Source: Ilyomonas sp964249755 | Lineage (GTDB): Bacteria; Bacteroidota; Bacteroidia; Chitinophagales; Chitinophagaceae | DNA: 64,000 nt | Assembly: GCA_964249755.1 (NCBI GenBank) | Contig: CAXUDB010000002.1 | Span: forward strand, 1,178,001 to 1,242,000 | Direction: 5' to 3' | In this document: positions 44,112 to 53,482 of the stretch, piece by piece | How the letters are laid out: each line of letters opens with the position of its first letter | Numbering within the stretch: position 1 is the stretch's first letter | Translations under genes and position numbers: made by a program | Notes under the pieces: model-generated | Database searches by the model: none | Told to the model about the DNA's origin: nothing | What the model saw: only the letters and a program-made list of their open reading frames with translations

Positions 44112-44858
44112 ATGGCAGATACCGAAACAGCAAAGTTTCAAGCCGAAATCAGCAGGCTAAACAAGATTATTGATGTACTCGTAGAAACGAACGGGCAGCT
44201 TAAGCATTTGCTGGCTTTCTATCAGCAAACCGTGAGCCTGCCGGAAAACCTGCTTTACTCCAATCATCTGCAAGAGAATGGCATGGAGAACCTTCAGGAT
44301 GATACCGGCAGAAACAACAATGGAGTAAAAAACGTTCAGCGCCACACCGGCACAGAAAACAATGGAGTAATGAACGTTCAGCGGCATATAGGCAATCAGG
44401 AGAGTGGAGTAATGAACGTTCAGCAACATGCTGGCAAAACCGACAATGGAGTAAAGAACGGTTTTGATAATACTTTTAGCTTTATCACTGGCGTAAACAG
44501 CACGCCGGAGGCGGTTCCTGGCTCGGTAAACGGTGCAGAAAACGCTCCATCCAGTGCAGTATCTATTGCTAAAGAAGAAAAGCCGGTTCGTTATCAGTAC
44601 TTATGTGGGCTGTTGCACGAGGCGAACACAAAAGCTAATTGGGACAGCATACAAAATACCGCGCTCATCCTGATTCGCCTGCATGAATCGCCGAAGCAAT
44701 CCATTAAAGACCTTCAAAAACTTACCGGGCTTTCGGAAGATGGGATGGTGAAGCGCATTATGTCGCTTAAAAAATTTGGTCTTGTCGTTCGGGGTAAAGG
44801 CAGGCAGTTACTGCTCACTTCAAAAACCACCGAACTGCTCAACAAAAGCAGGGGCTGA
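44112..44858 (+). CDS. Repeat-containing protein with C-terminal winged-helix-like domain
   Basis: 248 residues from ATG 44112, no signal peptide. Residues 1-45 are a predicted coiled coil (AEISRLNKIIDVLVETNGQL). Residues 56-116 consist of a 14-residue repeat (NGVKNVQRHTGTEN and variants, four full copies and a partial). The C-terminal region (about 190-245: SIKDLQKLTGLSEDGMVKRI, then GLVVRGKGRQLLLT) reads like a winged helix-turn-helix. A DNA-binding role is inferred from that domain only. The repeat may vary between strains. The 3' end converges with glnS. I do not know a named family. Confidence 0.65.
   Translation: MADTETAKFQAEISRLNKIIDVLVETNGQLKHLLAFYQQTVSLPENLLYSNHLQENGMENLQDDTGRNNNGVKNVQRHTGTENNGVMNVQRHIGNQESGVMNVQQHAGKTDNGVKNGFDNTFSFITGVNSTPEAVPGSVNGAENAPSSAVSIAKEEKPVRYQYLCGLLHEANTKANWDSIQNTALILIRLHESPKQSIKDLQKLTGLSEDGMVKRIMSLKKFGLVVRGKGRQLLLTSKTTELLNKSRG
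44277..44459 (+). repeat. In-frame 42-bp coding repeat
   Basis: Units start at 44277, 44319, 44361, 44403 and 44445 (partial), 42 bp each, encoding NGMENLQDDTGRNN, NGVKNVQRHTGTEN, NGVMNVQRHIGNQE and SGVMNVQQHAGKTD. The middle decamer AGTAAAAAAC / AGTAATGAAC / AGTAAAGAAC recurs at 44324, 44366, 44408 and 44450. Confidence 0.9.
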
Positions 44859-44898
44859 CAGAAGGGAACAGCAATTCCTTTTAAAAAAATGGGCAGCG

Positions 44899-46563
44899 TT
44901 AGGCTTTCTTCTGCTCCTTCGCCCAGGTATCTTTCAGTGTAACGGTTCGGTTGAAGATCATTTTCTCCTCGCTGGTATCTTTATCCAAAGCAAAATACCC
45001 GGTGCGGATGAACTGGTAACGCTCATCAAATGTTGCGTTTTTCAATACTGGTTCTGCATAAGCGGTGGAAATTACGCGCAACGAATCTTTATTGATATAG
45101 TCTTTAAAATCGCCCGGTGCTTCATCTACATTTTCTTCGGTAAACAAGCGGTCATACAATCTTACTTCGGCAGTGATGGCATGAGGCGCGCTTACCCAAT
45201 GCAAAGTGCCTTTCACTTTTATGGCAGACCCTTCTGCACCGCTACGGCTTTCGGGTAAATAGGTGCAGTTTAGGGCAGTAATGTTGCCCGTTTCATCTTT
45301 TATCACCTCATCGCAACGTATGATATAAGCGCTCTTTAAGCGAACCATTGCGCCGGGCGCTAAGCGAAAAAATTTCTTAGGCGGGTTTTCCATAAAGTCT
45401 TCCCGCTCGATGTACAACTCCCGGCTAAACGGAACCTCCCGGTATGTGATGGTTTCTTCTTCTGGGTTGTTCTCGCTTTGCATCATTTCTACCTGCCCTT
45501 CGGGATAATTTGTAAGGATAATTTTTAAAGGATCAAACACAACCATCCTGCGCAACGTGATTTTGTTCAGATGCTCGCGCACGCAGAATTCAAGCAAGCC
45601 GTAATCAATCAGGTTTTCGCGTTTTGCTACGCCGATTTTATCGCAGAATTCCCGAATGCTTTCCGGCGTGAAGCCTCTGCGCCGCATACCGCTGATAGTA
45701 GGCATCCGCGGATCGTCCCACCCATTCACAATGTTCTCATTCACCAATTGCAGCAATTTTCTTTTGCTCATAATGGTGTAAGTAACATTCAGGCGGGCAA
45801 ACTCATATTGGTGAGAAGGAAAAATGTCGAGCTTTTCAATAAACCAATCGTACAACGGGCGATGCGGAATGAACTCCAGCGTACAGATCGAATGCGTTAT
45901 TTTTTCGATGCTGTCGCTTTGCCCGTGGGCAAAATCATACATCGGGTAAATGCACCAATTATCTCCTGTACGGTGATGATGGGCGTGTTTGATGCGATAC
46001 ATAATCGGGTCGCGCATGTGCATGTTCGGCGAAGCTAAATCACCTTTTGCGCGAAGCACTTTTTGACCGTCGGCAAACTTTCCGGCACGCATATCTGCAA
46101 AGAGCTGCAGGTTTTCCTCAACGCTTCTGTTCCGGTAAGGTGTTGGCGTTCCTGGCTGCGTGGGTGTGCCTTTTGCTTCGGCAACTTCTTCACTGGTGCT
46201 GTCGTCTACATACGCCAGTTCTTTCTTTATCAAATCCACTGCAAAACTGTATAGCTGCTCAAAATAATCAGAAGCATACAGTTCATTTGCCCAATTGAAA
46301 CCCAGCCATTTTACATCTTCCTTGATGCTTTCGACATATTCTGTTTCTTCGGTACTTGGATTCGTATCGTCAAACCGAAGATTGGTAGCACCGCCATATT
46401 TATTTGCGAGTCCAAAATTGAGGCAAATGCTTTTTGCATGACCTACGTGCAGATAGCCATTCGGTTCCGGCGGAAAACGGGTGAGTATGGTTTGATGCTT
46501 TCCGTTTCTCAGATCTTCCTCAACAATTTCTTCTATAAAATTTAAAGATTTTTCTTCGCTCAT
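44899..46563 (-). CDS. glnS: Glutamine--tRNA ligase
   Basis: 554 residues from ATG 46563, the same length as E. coli GlnRS. Class I motifs PPEPNGYLHVGHAKS (HIGH) and TIMSKRKLL (KMSKS type), GlnRS-type C-terminal anticodon-binding beta-barrels. It charges tRNA-Gln directly, so this organism likely does not depend on the GatCAB route for glutamine. A TATATTTG box lies about 20 nt upstream of the start. Confidence 0.95.
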   Translation of the reverse strand: MSEEKSLNFIEEIVEEDLRNGKHQTILTRFPPEPNGYLHVGHAKSICLNFGLANKYGGATNLRFDDTNPSTEETEYVESIKEDVKWLGFNWANELYASDYFEQLYSFAVDLIKKELAYVDDSTSEEVAEAKGTPTQPGTPTPYRNRSVEENLQLFADMRAGKFADGQKVLRAKGDLASPNMHMRDPIMYRIKHAHHHRTGDNWCIYPMYDFAHGQSDSIEKITHSICTLEFIPHRPLYDWFIEKLDIFPSHQYEFARLNVTYTIMSKRKLLQLVNENIVNGWDDPRMPTISGMRRRGFTPESIREFCDKIGVAKRENLIDYGLLEFCVREHLNKITLRRMVVFDPLKIILTNYPEGQVEMMQSENNPEEETITYREVPFSRELYIEREDFMENPPKKFFRLAPGAMVRLKSAYIIRCDEVIKDETGNITALNCTYLPESRSGAEGSAIKVKGTLHWVSAPHAITAEVRLYDRLFTEENVDEAPGDFKDYINKDSLRVISTAYAEPVLKNATFDERYQFIRTGYFALDKDTSEEKMIFNRTVTLKDTWAKEQKKA

Positions 46564-46583
46564 TATTCGGTGTTTGCTGGCAA

Positions 46584-46591
46584 CAAATATA
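46584..46591 (-). promoter_or_regulatory. -7 box of glnS
   Basis: Perfect TATATTTG on the minus strand, 20 nt before the ATG at 46563. Confidence 0.45.
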
Positions 46592-46712
46592 AAGCGATAT
46601 TGTTCTTTGATGACATTCAATTGAATACTATGAAATCTGCAATAAAACAATAAGGCATTCTTTTTGAAACCACTGTGTCAGCCACAAAAGAATTACAAAA
46701 ACTACAAATAAC

Positions 46713-47750
46713 ATGTATCAAGAAGATAAAGACCCGGCGCCTTCCCGCTATATTAAGCAGGTTGCTTTTTTTATATTACTGGTAGCGCTGGCTTATCTCA
46801 TTTTAAGTAACCTGGTTTCCTTCCTCTCTTCGTTTCTTGGGGCTGTTACGTTTTATGTTATTCTGCGGAAATGGAATACCAATCTTGTGAACAAACGCAA
46901 GATGAAAAAAGGCACAGCTGCTTTATTGCTTATGCTGCTTTCTGTTGTGGTGGTGCTATTGCCTACCTTTTTGTTTGGAAACATGATTGGCGGGCGTATC
47001 GTTTCGGTGGTTCACGAATCTAATAAGGTGCTGGCTGTCGTTAACAAATTTGCGGATACGATACAATCAAAATATCACATTGAAATCCTCTCCAAAGAGA
47101 ATATTAACGCGGCAAGTGGCGCCATCGCCAATATGGTTCCCAAAGTGCTGACTTCCACATTCAATGTACTCACTGTGCTGTTGATGCTGTATTTCATCCT
47201 TTATTTTATGCTCGCGCAAAGCAAGGAAATGGAAGCCCAATTGGTAAAGTCGGTTCCGCTGCGCGATGAAAACGTAATCTGGTTAGGGTCTGAATTGCAT
47301 CTCTTAATTTTAAACAATGCCATTGGTGTGCCGCTCATTGCGCTTGCACAGGGGATTGTGGCTTTGATAGGTTACTTAATTTTCGGTGTTCCCGATCCTT
47401 TTTTCTGGTTTGCCATTACCGCTTTTGGGGCGATGCTACCAGTGGTGGGCGCAGCAGTGGGTTATGTTCCGCTTGCCATTTTGTTATTGGCGCAAGGCCC
47501 TGCCTGGAAGGGTTTTGTTATATTGGGCTATGGACTTCTCATCGTGGGTACTACAGATAATTTTGCCCGCTTTTGGCTGCAAAAAAAATTAGGCGATGTG
47601 CATCCGCTGATAACCGTACTGGGTGTGATTATGGGTATTAATATTTTCGGGTTTATCGGTATTATTTTCGGGCCGATTCTTATCTCGCTTTTTATTCTTC
47701 TTGTACAGATCTATAACAACGAGTTTAACACCAAGTCAATCAAACGTTAA
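46713..47750 (+). CDS. AI-2E family transporter (PerM/TqsA-like)
   Basis: 345 residues with seven or eight hydrophobic segments. N-terminal paired helices (about 17-55), a cytoplasmic segment (about 105-150) and C-terminal helices with the characteristic LTVLGVIMGINIFGFIGIIFGP-like ending (here ITVLGVIMGINIFGFIGIIF). The family is annotated for autoinducer-2 export but substrates vary (Na+/H+ antiport has been reported for some), so no function is assigned beyond membrane transport. Confidence 0.85.
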   Translation: MYQEDKDPAPSRYIKQVAFFILLVALAYLILSNLVSFLSSFLGAVTFYVILRKWNTNLVNKRKMKKGTAALLLMLLSVVVVLLPTFLFGNMIGGRIVSVVHESNKVLAVVNKFADTIQSKYHIEILSKENINAASGAIANMVPKVLTSTFNVLTVLLMLYFILYFMLAQSKEMEAQLVKSVPLRDENVIWLGSELHLLILNNAIGVPLIALAQGIVALIGYLIFGVPDPFFWFAITAFGAMLPVVGAAVGYVPLAILLLAQGPAWKGFVILGYGLLIVGTTDNFARFWLQKKLGDVHPLITVLGVIMGINIFGFIGIIFGPILISLFILLVQIYNNEFNTKSIKR

Positions 47751-47869
47751 ACCCTTTTAATCGCTTTTCAGCTTAATTTAATCGTTATAACTTCGCTGTC
47801 TCAACAATAATTTAGTTATTCGAAGCATTTAGTACTTAGTCCGCTTTCAACAACGAAAATTATAACTTG

Positions 47870-48676
47870 ATGCGAAAATTAGCTTTACTGAGCTTCGTTT
47901 TTCTTTGTGCTTTTACTACGAAATCCGATGTCAATACCGATCCAAACGACAGTAAAAATCTTCCCGGCTTATTGCCGAATAACATTGCTCCCGCAGGCGC
48001 CCAGCGTTGGGTAGATTCTCTATATAATAATATTCATCTTGCAGGAGCCGGCTTAAGCAAACAGGCTTTTTTCAACGCTTATAAAGGTTATCAATACCTA
48101 TTAAGCCAAGGCAAACTGTCTAATTCCGATTTTCTTACTATCTGTGATTATTCTCAGGCCAGCAGCGAGAAAAGATTGTATGTAATTGACCTGAAAAACA
48201 ACATTATCTTGTATCATACCTATGTGGCTCACGGTCATAACTCTGGTGCAGAGATGGCAAACAGTTTCTCAAACCTGAATAGCTCCAACAAAAGTTCGCT
48301 CGGTTTTCTGGTTACAGCAGAAACCTACACAGGTCATAATGGTTATAGTATGCGGTTTGATGGCATGGAATCAGGCATCAACGATAATGTGCGTAGCCGC
48401 GACGTTGTAATGCATGGCAGCGCTTATGTATGCGCCGGTCGGGCGATGATGGGACGGAGCTGGGGATGCCCCGCCGTAGCGAATACGGAAAGCACAGAGA
48501 TTATTAATACGATCAAAGGCGGAAGCTGTTTCTATATTTACAACCCTGATATCGCTTATGCTCGGCAGTCGAAGATTTTAAATGCAAGATTTGACTGGCC
48601 GGCTTTGACAACTTTACCTTCTTTAGCCAATCTCTCTATGCCAAAAGGAATGGAAGAGTCTATTACAATGCAATAA
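47870..48676 (+). CDS. Murein L,D-transpeptidase catalytic domain family protein
   Basis: 268 residues from ATG 47870, with an N-terminal signal (RKLALLSFVFLCAFTTKS). A YkuD-like catalytic segment VMHGSAYVCAGRAMMGRSWGCPAV carries the conserved His and the catalytic Cys in SWGCPAV. Such enzymes make or modify 3-3 crosslinks or attach lipoproteins to peptidoglycan. The length and layout match the Bacteroidota murein L,D-transpeptidase family. Ends at a terminator shared with infB. Confidence 0.88.
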   Translation: MRKLALLSFVFLCAFTTKSDVNTDPNDSKNLPGLLPNNIAPAGAQRWVDSLYNNIHLAGAGLSKQAFFNAYKGYQYLLSQGKLSNSDFLTICDYSQASSEKRLYVIDLKNNIILYHTYVAHGHNSGAEMANSFSNLNSSNKSSLGFLVTAETYTGHNGYSMRFDGMESGINDNVRSRDVVMHGSAYVCAGRAMMGRSWGCPAVANTESTEIINTIKGGSCFYIYNPDIAYARQSKILNARFDWPALTTLPSLANLSMPKGMEESITMQ

Positions 48677-48746
48677 TCAACAATAGCTATTGGCTTTGCT
48701 TTTCTCTTATTAATTATAGCTTGACTGTAGAATAATATCGAAAACA

Positions 48747-48780
48747 AAAAAACCGTGCTGAATAAAACAGCACGGCTTTT
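48747..48780. terminator. Bidirectional terminator between the L,D-transpeptidase gene and infB
   Basis: An 8-bp stem CCGTGCTG/CAGCACGG (48753-48760, 48768-48775) flanked by an A-run on the left and T-run on the right; terminates both convergent genes. Confidence 0.85.
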
Positions 48781-48807
48781 TAATTTATAAGATCTATTTG
48801 TTTGATA

Positions 48808-51800
48808 TTACAGTGTCCGTTTGATTTCTTCCTCTTCAAACGCAATAACCGTATCTCCAACATTAATGTCTGCAAAATTCTTCAAGGTTAAACCGCATTC
48901 ATAGCCTGCTGCCACGTCTTTCACATCGTCTTTAAAGCGTTTCAAGCTCCCCAACTCTGCAAAACCACCTTCAGTTCTAGGGTAAATTAAAATGCCATCA
49001 CGGAACAGGCGAATCTTACTATCACGCCGTATTTTACCATCGGTAACGTAACAACCTGCCACGGTAGCTTTGTCGAACTTGTAAACTTCGCGAATCTCAA
49101 CCGTAGCCACTTCTTTCTCCTGAATCTTCGGTTCGAGCAAGCCTTCCATGGCACTCTTCACTTCTTCAATAGCATTGTAGATAATGCTGTACATCTTAAT
49201 TTGTACACCTTCGTTTTCCGCCAATCTGTTTGCCTGCGTGCTGGGTCGAACGTTAAAACCAATCAAAATGGCGTCAGATGCTGTAGCCAACAACACATCA
49301 CTTTCTGAAATTTGTCCTACGGCTTTATGTACTACGTTTATGGCTATTTCCTCTGTAGATAATTTCTGCAAAGAATCGCTCAGAGCTTCAACAGAACCGT
49401 CCACGTCACCTTTGATAATTACATTTAATTCTTTAAAATTACCCAAAGCCAAACGGCGTCCAATTTCATCCAGTGTAATATGCTTCTTCGCGCGTAATCC
49501 CTGCTCACGCGAAATCTGTGCACGTTTAGTCGCTACTTCTTTCGCCTCAGCTTCATCTTCATACACCTTGAATTTCTCGCCCGCCTGCGGGGCACCGTTC
49601 AAACCCAGAATTTGAACCGGCGTTGACGGCGGCGCTTCATTCACACGCTGGTTGCGCTCGTTAAACATAGCTTTGATGCGTCCGTAGTTTTGACCCGACA
49701 CCATAATGTCGCCCACCTTAAGTGAACCATTCTGAACAAGTACAGTGGCAACAAAGCCGCGGCCTTTATCCAAAGAAGCCTCGATAATGCTACCAGTCGC
49801 CTCACGATCAGGATTGGCTTTCAGGTCTAGAATTTCGGCTTCCAGCAAAATCTTTTCGAGCAGGGCATCTACATTTAAGCCTTTCTTAGCACTCAGTTCC
49901 TGGCTCTGAAATTTGCCACCCCATTCTTCCACCAGAATATTCATCTGTGAAAGCTGCTCATATATTTTCTGCGGGTTCGCTCCGTCTTTATCAATCTTAT
50001 TTACCGCAAAAATCATCGGCACGCCAGCTGCCTGTGCGTGGCTGATGGCTTCTTTTGTCTGCGGCATAACGGCGTCGTCTGCTGCTACAACAATCACTGC
50101 AATATCCGTTACTTTCGCACCACGCGCACGCATGGCGGTAAAGGCTTCGTGACCCGGTGTATCGAGGAAGGTAATGTGCTCTTCTGTAGGCAGCGTCACT
50201 TCGTAAGCGCCAATGTGCTGTGTGATACCGCCTGCTTCCCCTGCCACCACATTTGCATTGCGTATGTAATCGAGCAAAGAAGTTTTACCATGATCAACGT
50301 GTCCCATGATGGTTACAATAGGAGCGCGGCGCTGCAATTCCTCTTCGTCTTCCTCATCTTCATAATCGTCATCGTCATCCAAATCGTCAAGACCCAGAAA
50401 CTCAACTTCAAATCCAAACTCGCCGGCCACTAATTCTATTACTTCCGCATCCAATCTTTGATTGATAGACACCATGATACCAAGGCTCATACATTTGCTG
50501 ATGATCTCGGTAAAGCTTACATCCATGAGGTTTGCCAACTCACTTACGGTAACAAATTCAGTCACCTGCAGTTTGTTGTCATCGCTGATGCCTCCCATTG
50601 CTTCGGCCGCTTCCTGCCTTTTCTCGCGGCGGTAGCGCGCCTTCAGGCTCTTGCCACGGCCGCTTTGGCCGGAAAGCTTTGCCTGTGTTTCACGGATTTT
50701 ATCCTGTATCTGCTTTTGATCAATTTCCTTTTCTTCGGGGCGTTGAAAACGGTCGTTCCTCCCATTACCGCTGCGATTGCTTCCGCCACCACCGGGGTTG
50801 CGGTTAATTTGAATTCTGGGACCACCACCAGCGGCCGCTCCGCTTCGCTGTCCGCCTAACTGAGGGCGGTTTGCGCTTTGACCACCTTGTTGCGCATTGC
50901 GTTGGGGCGTAATGGTTCTGTTGCCAATCTGCCCATTGTTGCCGGCACCCGCTCTTGTCTGCGGATTGAAGGCGGTTTGACCTTGTGTCGTTTCACCTTT
51001 TTTATCAACCGGTATGCGCTTGCGTTTGCGCTTTTCATCACGGGCATTTTTAGGACGCGTGTCGCTATCAACCGGCAATTCTATCTTGCCTAATATTTTG
51101 GGACCTTCTAATTTTTCTGCTTTGATATTTTCCACCACCGGTGCTAACTCTTCTTCCTCCGGCTGCATTTCCTCTTCTTCAACCTCTTCAACCATTACAA
51201 CAGGCTCTGCTTCGGGCTGCGGTTGTACCTGAGGCTGCAATTCCTGCACTTCTTCAACTTCAATGGGTGCTTCTTCAACTTCTTTGACAGCGACCGCTTT
51301 GCGGGGACGCGTTGAAGAATCTATAGTTGACAAGTCAATTTTATCCAACACCTTCGGCGCTTCAAGTTCCGGCGCTTCTATGCGTAGTGTTTCGGGCTCC
51401 GGCGTGGCTACCGGTTCGTTTACCTCTTCCGGTGGGCTAACGATGGCGACAACTTCTTCAGGTTGTACCACTTCAGGTTCTGGCGGCTTTATTTCTGCAA
51501 CAGGTGTTGCTATTTTTGGCTCTGCCACAATTTGCGGCTGAGGAGGAGCTTCTTCTTTTTCTTTCGGGGCTGCTTTCTTTTCGTCCCGCCGGATACTTAC
51601 ATCCTCTTCATCTCTGCGCAGCCTTCTTTCTGTTTGGGTTTTTGGAATTTCCACCAGATCGGCTTTGTTTTTTGCCGTTTTATCGCTGTGGAACTCCTGC
51701 TGCAAAGCACGATACATTGCCTCATTCAGCTTTGCTGTGGGTTTAAGGTCGTCTCGGCTAAAACCTTTGCCAGTAAGAAAACTGACAAGGGTATCCTGCC

Positions 51801-51855
51801 CAATGTTGAATTCTTTTGCGGCGGCTAATAATCTCGGTGACTTAAAATCTGACAT
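48808..51855 (-). CDS. infB: Translation initiation factor IF-2
   Basis: 1015 residues. The N-terminal IF2_N domain (1-50: SPRLLAAAKEFNIGQDTL) leads into a long disordered acidic/Pro/Glu and then Arg/Gly/Asn-rich region (about 80-370). The GTPase core starts IVTIMGHVDHGKTSLLD (G1), with DTPGHEAF (G3) and NKIDKD (G4). The C-terminal domains bind initiator tRNA. It is longer than E. coli IF-2 because of the linker. Third gene of rimP-nusA-infB, separated from nusA by 324 bp with a candidate internal promoter and hairpin. Confidence 0.97.
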   Translation of the reverse strand: MSDFKSPRLLAAAKEFNIGQDTLVSFLTGKGFSRDDLKPTAKLNEAMYRALQQEFHSDKTAKNKADLVEIPKTQTERRLRRDEEDVSIRRDEKKAAPKEKEEAPPQPQIVAEPKIATPVAEIKPPEPEVVQPEEVVAIVSPPEEVNEPVATPEPETLRIEAPELEAPKVLDKIDLSTIDSSTRPRKAVAVKEVEEAPIEVEEVQELQPQVQPQPEAEPVVMVEEVEEEEMQPEEEELAPVVENIKAEKLEGPKILGKIELPVDSDTRPKNARDEKRKRKRIPVDKKGETTQGQTAFNPQTRAGAGNNGQIGNRTITPQRNAQQGGQSANRPQLGGQRSGAAAGGGPRIQINRNPGGGGSNRSGNGRNDRFQRPEEKEIDQKQIQDKIRETQAKLSGQSGRGKSLKARYRREKRQEAAEAMGGISDDNKLQVTEFVTVSELANLMDVSFTEIISKCMSLGIMVSINQRLDAEVIELVAGEFGFEVEFLGLDDLDDDDDYEDEEDEEELQRRAPIVTIMGHVDHGKTSLLDYIRNANVVAGEAGGITQHIGAYEVTLPTEEHITFLDTPGHEAFTAMRARGAKVTDIAVIVVAADDAVMPQTKEAISHAQAAGVPMIFAVNKIDKDGANPQKIYEQLSQMNILVEEWGGKFQSQELSAKKGLNVDALLEKILLEAEILDLKANPDREATGSIIEASLDKGRGFVATVLVQNGSLKVGDIMVSGQNYGRIKAMFNERNQRVNEAPPSTPVQILGLNGAPQAGEKFKVYEDEAEAKEVATKRAQISREQGLRAKKHITLDEIGRRLALGNFKELNVIIKGDVDGSVEALSDSLQKLSTEEIAINVVHKAVGQISESDVLLATASDAILIGFNVRPSTQANRLAENEGVQIKMYSIIYNAIEEVKSAMEGLLEPKIQEKEVATVEIREVYKFDKATVAGCYVTDGKIRRDSKIRLFRDGILIYPRTEGGFAELGSLKRFKDDVKDVAAGYECGLTLKNFADINVGDTVIAFEEEEIKRTL

Positions 51856-51929
51856 TCAGTGTTTTTAATTTGTCTGTGCCTGTTTATCTAAATTTTATAA
51901 ACAGCATTCTTCTTTTTCTATGTAAAGTT

Positions 51930-51969
51930 TATCTCTAAAAAACGAGATAGCAAATTGTATTTTGCTATC
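51930..51969 (-). terminator. Terminator-like hairpin between nusA and infB with a competing fold
   Basis: On the minus strand the stem GATAGCAAA/TTTGCTATC (51961-51969 with 51946-51954, 6-nt loop) is followed by TCG and T6, a terminator shape. The 3' arm overlaps TATCTC (51949-51944), which can instead pair with GAGATA (51935-51930) around the T-run. The two folds exclude each other, as in attenuators. Confidence 0.5.
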
Positions 51970-52015
51970 CGTGCTTATCTCTTCAATTCTATATTAATTA
52001 ATAAAAAAATGCCAG

Positions 52016-52023
52016 CAAATGTA
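52016..52023 (-). promoter_or_regulatory. Possible internal promoter (-7 box) for infB
   Basis: Perfect TACATTTG on the minus strand, inside the nusA-infB gap; no TTG at standard spacing. It would place the hairpin at 51930-51969 in an infB leader of about 150 nt. The rest of 51856-52179 holds no gene that I can see. Confidence 0.35.
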
Positions 52024-52179
52024 ACCCTTTTGATAACTGTATCTTTTCAACTTTTTACCGGACACAAACCTTTATTTCTTTTCTTCCGCTATCGCCTGCA
52101 AGCCCTATTCCGGCTAGGACAACCGATTGAATCAATGCGTTGCATAACCCGCAATCGCCTTGCCAAGTATTACTTAAAA

Positions 52180-53427
52180 TCAACCTCTGTCGAACTCTGT
52201 CTGAAGCACATTGATAACATCAGTAATAGTTTCCTTTTCAAGGTCGGTACGGCGCTCCAGTTCTTCAGCACTCAGATCAAGTACACTGCGAGCTGTATCG
52301 CAGCCCACACGCTTCAATTCATCAATAATCCAGGGTTCAATCTCATCTGCAAATTCATCAAGGTCAATATCGTATTCCTCTTCCTGTCCTTCATTTTCAC
52401 GGAATACATCTATATCATAACCGGTCAGCTCCTGGGCTAGTTTAATATTGACGCCACGGCGACCAATTGCCAAAGAAACCTGATCGGCCTTCAGGTAAAC
52501 ATCTGCCTGCTTTTGTTCCGTATCCAGATTCATATAGCTGATTTTCGCGGGTGTTAGCGAACGCTGAATCAGTAACTGGCTGTTGGCGGTAAAGTTTATC
52601 ACATCAATATTCTCGTTCTTTAGTTCGCGCACGATGCCATGAATGCGGCTGCCTTTCATCCCTACGCATGCACCCACCGGGTCAATGCGATCATCAAAAC
52701 TTTCTACAGCCACTTTTGCTCTTTCGCCCGGCTCGCGTACAATTTTGCGGATGCTAATTAAACCATCAAAAATTTCAGGCACTTCAATTTCCAGCAATTT
52801 TGCCAGAAACTCAGGCGCCGTGCGGCTCAGAATGATCACAGGCGTATTATTTTTCAAATCCACACGCCGAACGATGGCACGTATATTTTCTCCTTTTTTA
52901 AAGAAGTCCTGCGGTATCTGTTCCGACTTTGGCAGAACGAGTTCATTGCCTTCTTCATCCAGCAGCAGCACTTCTTTTTTCCAAACCTGGTACACTTCGG
53001 CGTTAATGATTTCATTTACCCGGTCGCCGTATTTTTTTACCAGCACATTCTTTTTCAAATCGGAGATGCGGCTGGCTAATGTTTGCTTTGCAGCAAGTAT
53101 CGCCCGACGTCCGAAATCGAGGATGTCCATTTCCTGAAACAGCTCTTCGCCCACTTCAAAGTCAGGTTCGATCTTTATCGCTTCGGTGTATTCCACTTCT
53201 GCCAGCGGGTCCATCACTTCGCCGTCTTCCACAATCATGCGGCGACGAAAAATTTCAAGGTCACCCTTCTCGGCGTTTACTATGACGTCGAAGTTCTCAT
53301 CGCTACCGAATTTTTTTCGGAGCAATGTTTTAAACACATCTTCCACCACTTTCATCATGGTCGGACGGTCAATGTTTTCAGCATCCTTAAATTCCTGGAA
53401 CGCATCTATCAGGTTAATACTTGCCAT
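52180..53427 (-). CDS. nusA: Transcription termination/antitermination factor NusA
   Basis: 415 residues. The N-terminal RNAP-binding domain (MASINLIDAFQEFKDAENID...), S1 domain (about 135-200, VNEIINAEVYQVWKKEVLL), KH domains (GACVGMKGSRIHGIVREL, SLAIGRRGVNIKLAQELTG) and an acidic C-terminal segment with one helix-hairpin-helix-type repeat. It controls pausing, termination and antitermination. Second gene of rimP-nusA-infB; rimP is 55 bp upstream. Confidence 0.96.
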   Translation of the reverse strand: MASINLIDAFQEFKDAENIDRPTMMKVVEDVFKTLLRKKFGSDENFDVIVNAEKGDLEIFRRRMIVEDGEVMDPLAEVEYTEAIKIEPDFEVGEELFQEMDILDFGRRAILAAKQTLASRISDLKKNVLVKKYGDRVNEIINAEVYQVWKKEVLLLDEEGNELVLPKSEQIPQDFFKKGENIRAIVRRVDLKNNTPVIILSRTAPEFLAKLLEIEVPEIFDGLISIRKIVREPGERAKVAVESFDDRIDPVGACVGMKGSRIHGIVRELKNENIDVINFTANSQLLIQRSLTPAKISYMNLDTEQKQADVYLKADQVSLAIGRRGVNIKLAQELTGYDIDVFRENEGQEEEYDIDLDEFADEIEPWIIDELKRVGCDTARSVLDLSAEELERRTDLEKETITDVINVLQTEFDRG

Positions 53428-53482
53428 GTTATGTACGATTTACGATGTAGGATATATGATATGATCATCATACCGCCACGTT

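Noticed and set aside
50320..50420. Acidic tract in infB as a low-complexity repeat
   Set aside because: It is the normal acidic linker of Bacteroidota IF-2 (DDLDDDDDYEDEEDEEE), in frame and with no perfect period.
51955..52440. Plus-strand ORF of 161 codons across the nusA end
   Set aside because: Mostly antisense to nusA, hydrophobic and without family match; an antisense shadow.
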